Positions 34,355 through 38,033 of a stretch of DNA of 38,033 nt are shown piece by piece. The DNA is from Brevundimonas sp. ASV9 (lineage in GTDB: Bacteria; Pseudomonadota; Alphaproteobacteria; Caulobacterales; Caulobacteraceae): contig NZ_JAELUF010000022.1 in assembly GCF_016429195.1 (NCBI RefSeq), positions 1 to 38,033 on the forward strand. The letters run 5' to 3'. The position numbers were made by a program, and so were the translations under genes. The stretch's first letter is position 1, and the number at the start of each line of letters is the position of its first letter. Below the pieces are notes generated by a model that ran no database searches, was not told where the DNA came from, and saw nothing but the letters and a program-made list of their open reading frames with translations.

Positions 34355-35467
34355 ATGATCGTCGCCCAGATAGACGTCGCCATCCGGGCCGGCGCGGTGG
34401 TGACGATCCTTCTTCTGGCGGGGCTGCTGCTGCGCCAGCGACGGCGGGTCGGCCTGCCCGCCATTCTGTTTGCGCCGATGGCGGTTTGCGTTTCCGGTTT
34501 CGTCATCGGCAATACGCCCCTCGGTGATCTGTCGCCCGATGGCGGGGTCGGCGCGGTCGCCAATCTGGTCAGCGGCTTCACGGTGATCTTTCTGTGGTGG
34601 TTCTGCCTGTCGTGTTTCGACAGCCGGTTTCGGCTGAAGGGGGGCGTGCTGGCCGTTGGTCTGGCATGGGGGCTGATCGCCGGGCTTGATCGCGGATTGT
34701 TCGGCGAAGCTCTGGCGCAAATCGAATGGTCGCGTCTGCTGGTGCCGCTGGGCTTTGCGATCATCGGTCATCTGGTCTGGCGGCTGCTGGACGAACGATC
34801 GGACGACCTGATCCAGAAGCGCCACGACGCGCGCCTGATGGTGGCGGTCCTTCTGGGCGGGATGCTGTTCGTCGATCTGTCGGCGGATTTGCTGTTCGGT
34901 TTCTCATGGCGCCCGCTCGCCTTTTCGATGAGCCAGAATGGGGCGGTTCTGGCGTTCGGCTTGTGGTTGGCGGGTGAGCTTGTGACCGTAAGGACGGACC
35001 TGTTGACCTTTGGCGTCGCTGACAGAGGCGTGTCGTTCGTCGCCATGCAATCAAGCCGAGCGCGGGATGACGGCCTTCGTCGCCGGCTGAAGACCCTGAT
35101 GGAGATCGAGCGCGTGTTCCTGGATCCCGAACTGACATTTGCGGGGTTCGTCGCACGCATGGACGCGCCGGAGCGCGCCGTCCGCAACCTGATCAATCAC
35201 GAACTGGGACATGATCATTTCCGCAGCTTTCTGAACCACTACCGCGTCGCCGAAGCGCGCCGGTTGCTGGGGCAGCCAGGCCGCGCTGATGACAAGCTGA
35301 TCGCCATTGCATTGGACAGCGGGTTCGCTTCATTGCCCAGCTTCAACCGCGCGTTCCGGGCGATCGAAGACTGTGCGCCCAGCCAGTATCGAACTGCCGC
35401 CAGGCAGACCGCGCCTTGTCCGGAATCTGCGATGACAGGTTCTGAGGAGCGAAAAGCCGAGTTCTGA
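34355..35467 (+). CDS. AraC-family regulator with N-terminal membrane domain
   Basis: A 370-residue protein. Residues 1-215 hold about six to seven hydrophobic helices, for example AVVTILLLAGLLL, VSGFTVIFLWWFC and LAWGLIAGL. Residues about 245-350 form an AraC-type DNA-binding domain: LTFAGFVARMDAPERAVRNL, FRSFLNHYRVAEARRLL, and the second helix-turn-helix IAIALDSGFASLPSFNRAFR, ending SPSQYR-like PSQYRTA. Membrane-bound AraC regulators of this build occur in many proteobacteria; the signal is unknown. Followed 61 bases later by a CPBP protease gene, likely its target or partner. It interrupts the usual ybgC-tolQ adjacency. Confidence 0.87.
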   Translation: MIVAQIDVAIRAGAVVTILLLAGLLLRQRRRVGLPAILFAPMAVCVSGFVIGNTPLGDLSPDGGVGAVANLVSGFTVIFLWWFCLSCFDSRFRLKGGVLAVGLAWGLIAGLDRGLFGEALAQIEWSRLLVPLGFAIIGHLVWRLLDERSDDLIQKRHDARLMVAVLLGGMLFVDLSADLLFGFSWRPLAFSMSQNGAVLAFGLWLAGELVTVRTDLLTFGVADRGVSFVAMQSSRARDDGLRRRLKTLMEIERVFLDPELTFAGFVARMDAPERAVRNLINHELGHDHFRSFLNHYRVAEARRLLGQPGRADDKLIAIALDSGFASLPSFNRAFRAIEDCAPSQYRTAARQTAPCPESAMTGSEERKAEF

Positions 35468-35528
35468 GAAGACGCCTCGATCCATTCAAAAATAGCACCT
35501 CCGCCATCAACAGTTTGAGGGGATGCGG

Positions 35529-36242
35529 ATGAACGGATTGATTGGCTTGGGAGGCGTTCTGGCGCTTCTCCTCGTGGTCGGAGTTTGCATCGGGATGATG
35601 GACCGTCGACGCTTTTCATGGCGATGGCTGATGGCGGCGGCCCTGCTGGTGGCGATCAACGATGCTCTGCTGACGGGCGTGTATGGATTTCTGCCGGATT
35701 TGATCGGTGGTTCGTGGAACTGGCAGGGCAAGCTGCTGGCTCTGGCCGCCACACTGGCCATCGCGGCCTCGCCGGCTTTCGGATGGCGTCGCAGCGGTTT
35801 AACGCTGCTTCAGACGCCAGGCAGTCTGAAGTCCGCCCTGCCGGTCGCCCTGCTCTATTGCGCCTTCTTCGTGGTGATCGCCCTGGCCTTTCCGGGTGGG
35901 CCGACGACGGGCGAGGACATCGCCTTTCAACTGACCTTGCCGGGTCTGGAAGAAGAGCCGTTCTACCGCGGGATCCTGCTGTTGGCGCTCTGCCAGGCCT
36001 TCACCAGCACGAAGCGTTTTCTTGGCGTCGACTGGAGCTGGGGCGCCGTCCTGTCCTGCCTGCTGTTTGGCATGGCGCACGCGTTCGGGTTTTCAAACGG
36101 CGCCTTCTCGTTCGATCCGATGACCATGGCGCTGACCGCCCTGCCGTCGTTCATCGCCGTTTGGCTGCGTCTGCGGACCGGGAGCCTGCTGCTGTCGATC
36201 CTGCTGCACAACTTCGGCAATGCGCTTTCGATGATCCTGTGA
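35529..36242 (+). CDS. CPBP family intramembrane glutamic endopeptidase
   Basis: A 237-residue membrane protein with about seven helices and the CPBP (Abi/Rce1-like) motifs: EEEPFYRG (the EExxxR pair at about 142-147), MAHAFGF (His184) and LLHNFGNAL (His227 and Asn residues). These are the proposed catalytic Glu and His residues of Rce1-type proteases. ATG 35529 is preferred over 35523 because GAGGGG ends six bases before it. It lies 61 bases after the membrane AraC gene and before tolQ. Substrate unknown; relatives process peptides or give bacteriocin immunity. Confidence 0.9.
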   Translation: MNGLIGLGGVLALLLVVGVCIGMMDRRRFSWRWLMAAALLVAINDALLTGVYGFLPDLIGGSWNWQGKLLALAATLAIAASPAFGWRRSGLTLLQTPGSLKSALPVALLYCAFFVVIALAFPGGPTTGEDIAFQLTLPGLEEEPFYRGILLLALCQAFTSTKRFLGVDWSWGAVLSCLLFGMAHAFGFSNGAFSFDPMTMALTALPSFIAVWLRLRTGSLLLSILLHNFGNALSMIL

Positions 36243-36260
36243 TGCTGTCTCTCAAAAGGG

Positions 36261-36275
36261 GTAACCTGCTGTTAA
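36261..36275 (+). promoter_or_regulatory. CtrA-like box upstream of tolQ
   Basis: GTAA-N7-TTAA (36261-36275) differs by one base from the caulobacterial CtrA consensus TTAA-N7-TTAA. It lies 130 bases before tolQ in the 162-bp gap 36243-36404, which holds no gene. A flanking AAGGGGTAA/TTAACCCTT symmetry surrounds it, so it may instead be a hairpin. Confidence 0.25.
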
Positions 36276-36344
36276 CCCTTATGACGCGCCTGTCAGATGA
36301 CGGGTGAACGGGTCGGGGCTAAACGGGCCGGACGCCACACAATG

Positions 36345-36377
36345 GTCACGTCCGCTCGGTCGAAGAGGGGACGTGAC
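36345..36377. promoter_or_regulatory. perfect 9-bp inverted repeat upstream of tolQ
   Basis: GTCACGTCC (36345-36353) and GGACGTGAC (36369-36377) are perfect reverse complements around a 15-base loop, 28 bases before the tolQ ATG. No T-run follows. An operator or 5'-leader hairpin of the tol transcript is possible. Confidence 0.4.
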
Positions 36378-36404
36378 GATCTCGATTCCGCCCGGAGCGC
36401 CTGA

Positions 36405-37157
36405 ATGACCACGCCTGTCGACGCCGCGATGATGAACCCGGTCGAGCTGTTCATGACCGCCGACTGGGTGGTCAAGAGCGTGATGATCGGGCTGGCGGCG
36501 GCCTCGATCTGGTCGTGGACGATCATCATCGACAAGGCGGTGCGGTTCACGGCGCTGAACAAGCGCGCCGACGAGTTCGAAAAGTCGGTTCAGTCCGGCC
36601 GGTCGCTGGAAGAGGTGGCGTCCCAGGCCGGACCCGAGCCGGACCACGCCCTGCCGCGCATGCTGGTGATCGCCCTGTCGGACTGGCGCGAGGCGCGTCA
36701 GCGCGGGGCTTTGAACGAGCACCAGGGCGACCTGCTGCTGGTGCGCATCGACAAGGCGATGAACAGCCTGATCTCGCGCGAGGGCCAGCGGATTGAGAAC
36801 GGCCTGGGCGTGCTGTCGGTCGTGGCCACGGCCTCGCCCTTCATCGGCCTGTTCGGCACCGTGTGGGGCATCATGAATGCGTTCGGGCGGATCGCGGCGG
36901 CGGGCAACACCAATCTGACGACGGTGGCGCCGGCCATTGCCGAAGCCCTGTTCGCCACGGCCATCGGCCTGGCGGCGGCCATCCCGGCCTATATCGCCTA
37001 CAACAAGTTCTCGATCGACGCGGGCAAGTTCGTCGGCCGGCTTGAGGCCTTCGCCGACGACCTGCAGGCCGCCGTGGCGCGCCGACTGGGCAGCCCTTCG
37101 GCCCCGCCGCCTCCGCCCCCACCGTCCAGCGACCTCAGCCTGAAGCGGGGCGTCTGA
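36405..37157 (+). CDS. tolQ: Tol-Pal system proton-channel subunit TolQ
   Basis: A 250-residue MotA/TolQ/ExbB-family inner-membrane protein that forms the proton channel energising Tol-Pal envelope constriction. Three helices are visible: [40 protein letters not shown] with the conserved [10 protein letters not shown], and [20 protein letters not shown] with conserved Ala-Glu-Ala-Leu. The tail is proline-rich ([12 protein letters not shown]), unusual but short. GGAG precedes the start. tolR follows after three bases. Confidence 0.96.
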   Translation: MTTPVDAAMMNPVELFMTADWVVKSVMIGLAAASIWSWTIIIDKAVRFTALNKRADEFEKSVQSGRSLEEVASQAGPEPDHALPRMLVIALSDWREARQRGALNEHQGDLLLVRIDKAMNSLISREGQRIENGLGVLSVVATASPFIGLFGTVWGIMNAFGRIAAAGNTNLTTVAPAIAEALFATAIGLAAAIPAYIAYNKFSIDAGKFVGRLEAFADDLQAAVARRLGSPSAPPPPPPPSSDLSLKRGV

Positions 37158-37160
37158 GCC

Positions 37161-37613
37161 ATGGCCCTGGGCGGTGGTGCGAGCGGCGGCGGGCGCCGGG
37201 GACGCAGGGGGCGTAAAGGGCCTCTGACCGAGATCAACGTCACGCCCCTGGTGGACGTGATGCTGGTGCTGCTGATCATCTTCATGATCTCAGCGCCCCT
37301 GCTGACGGTGGGCGTGCCGGTCGAACTGCCCAAGACCGAGGCCAGCGCTGTCGAGATCAAGTCCGAACCCCTGTCGGTCAGCATCGACCAGCAGGGCGCG
37401 ATCTTCGTCGGCGACAGCGAGACGGCGTTCGACGCCCTGTCCACGCGCCTGTTGACCGAGGCGGGCGGCGCGGACCAGGCGGCCGAGCGGCCGGTGTTCG
37501 TGCGGGCCGACGGGCGCGCGCCCTATCAGGCCGTGGCGCGGGTGATGGCGCGGTTGAGCGCCTCGGGCTTCACCAAGCTGAACCTGATCACCGACACGGC
37601 GCCGGAGGCCTGA
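37161..37613 (+). CDS. tolR: Tol-Pal system protein TolR
   Basis: A 150-residue ExbD/TolR-family protein. A Gly/Arg-rich N-terminus precedes TEINVTPLVDVMLVLLIIFM, the single transmembrane helix with the essential proton-path Asp32. The periplasmic domain follows (VPVELPKTEASAVEIKSEPL onwards), with the usual VFVRADGRAPYQAVARVM. It begins three bases after tolQ and its end contains the GGAGG ribosome binding site for tolA. Confidence 0.96.
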   Translation: MALGGGASGGGRRGRRGRKGPLTEINVTPLVDVMLVLLIIFMISAPLLTVGVPVELPKTEASAVEIKSEPLSVSIDQQGAIFVGDSETAFDALSTRLLTEAGGADQAAERPVFVRADGRAPYQAVARVMARLSASGFTKLNLITDTAPEA

Positions 37614-37618
37614 ATCCT

Positions 37619-37921
37619 TTGCGTCGGCCGAGCCCCGCCATCCTCGGATCGCTCGCCCTGCACGCCGGGGTGGTCGCGCTCGCCTTCTTGATGGTGTCGC
37701 CAAAGATGGACGAGGACGAGACGCCGCTGGTCGCCTCGGTGCCGGTGACCATCGTGTCGGAGGAGGTGATCCAGGCGGCGCCGGCGGACAATCCGCAGCC
37801 CGAACCCTCGCCCGACGACGCCGCGACCGCCCCGGTGCAGCAGCCCGATCCCGTGCCGCCGACGCCCGAGCCGACGCCGCCGCAACCCCAGCCGCGCCCG
37901 ACCCCGACACCGCCGCGGCCC
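37619..37921 (+). CDS. tolA: TolA, N-terminal part only (cut by contig end)
   Basis: The first ~101 residues of a TolA-like protein: a short basic start (RRPSPA), a transmembrane helix ILGSLALHAGVVALAFLMV, then an acidic and proline-rich periplasmic stretch (PEPSPDDAAT, PTPEPTPPQPQPRPTPTPP). Position after tolR supports tolA over tonB, though the Pro-rich linker alone would fit either. Start is TTG at 37619, with GGAGG ten bases upstream inside tolR. The frame appears to run to a stop at 37990, but everything after 37921 is sequencing adapter (SLIHISEPTRP and onwards), so the true C-terminus is missing. Confidence 0.8.

Positions 37922-38033
<112 letters not shown>

Overview
The window reads as the end of a short-read contig from a high-GC alphaproteobacterium, probably Caulobacterales and Brevundimonas-like. 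This is inferred from base composition, GTGA/ATGA gene overlaps, sigma-EcfG-type promoter motifs and the yebC-ruvCAB and ybgC-tolQRA neighbourhoods. No rRNA gene was available to confirm it. Almost all of it is tightly packed coding sequence. I see no rRNA, tRNA, CRISPR array, integrase or insertion sequence. The last ~112 bases are not genomic: they are Nextera/P7 sequencing adapter followed by a poly-G run.

Layout. 1-3.4 kb: a small hypothetical protein, a DUF1206 membrane protein, a FrnE/DsbA-like oxidoreductase and a hypothetical HTH protein, with two kinds of palindromic intergenic repeat and a truncated P-loop gene remnant. 3.4-5.5 kb: a clearly lower-GC gene fusing a GHKL (Hsp90/MutL/MORC-type) ATPase to a C-terminal Shedu-like PD-(D/E)XK nuclease. 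This is the best candidate for an undescribed, probably defensive, system. 5.6-8.2 kb: thiC with a TPP riboswitch and an apparent start-codon-occluding hairpin, then a divergent BLUF blue-light sensor. 8.2-16.6 kb: the TIGR02588/TIGR02587 pair, a lipoprotein, D-cysteine desulfhydrase, a DUF3253 gene broken by an amber codon, a chromate transporter coupled to an Asp/Glu racemase-family protein, and a nucleoside hydrolase-ribokinase salvage pair. 16.7-23.7 kb: a secreted S9 peptidase, a zinc alcohol dehydrogenase, a thioesterase, a MarR-like regulator, and a retropepsin-like aspartic protease divergent from a PadR regulator across a perfect inverted repeat. 23.7-25.8 kb: arsenic resistance (arsC, arsR, divergent arsB). 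26-30.6 kb: yebC, hemerythrin, MgtC, ruvC-ruvA-ruvB. 30.7-37.9 kb: a chain of overlapping genes (secreted alpha/beta hydrolase, small membrane protein, shortened SEDS-like protein, ybgC), an inserted AraC-CPBP pair, then tolQ-tolR-tolA, with tolA cut by the contig end.

How the genes fit together. Several units are housekeeping: Holliday-junction processing (ruvCAB), the Tol envelope-constriction machine, thiamine pyrimidine synthesis, and ribonucleoside salvage (hydrolase releasing ribose, ribokinase capturing it). Accessory functions are metal and metalloid efflux (chrA, ars), stress genes with sigma-EcfG-like promoters sitting 8 nt from their start codons, and the GHKL-nuclease gene. All functional calls come from reading translated motifs by eye; no database search was run.
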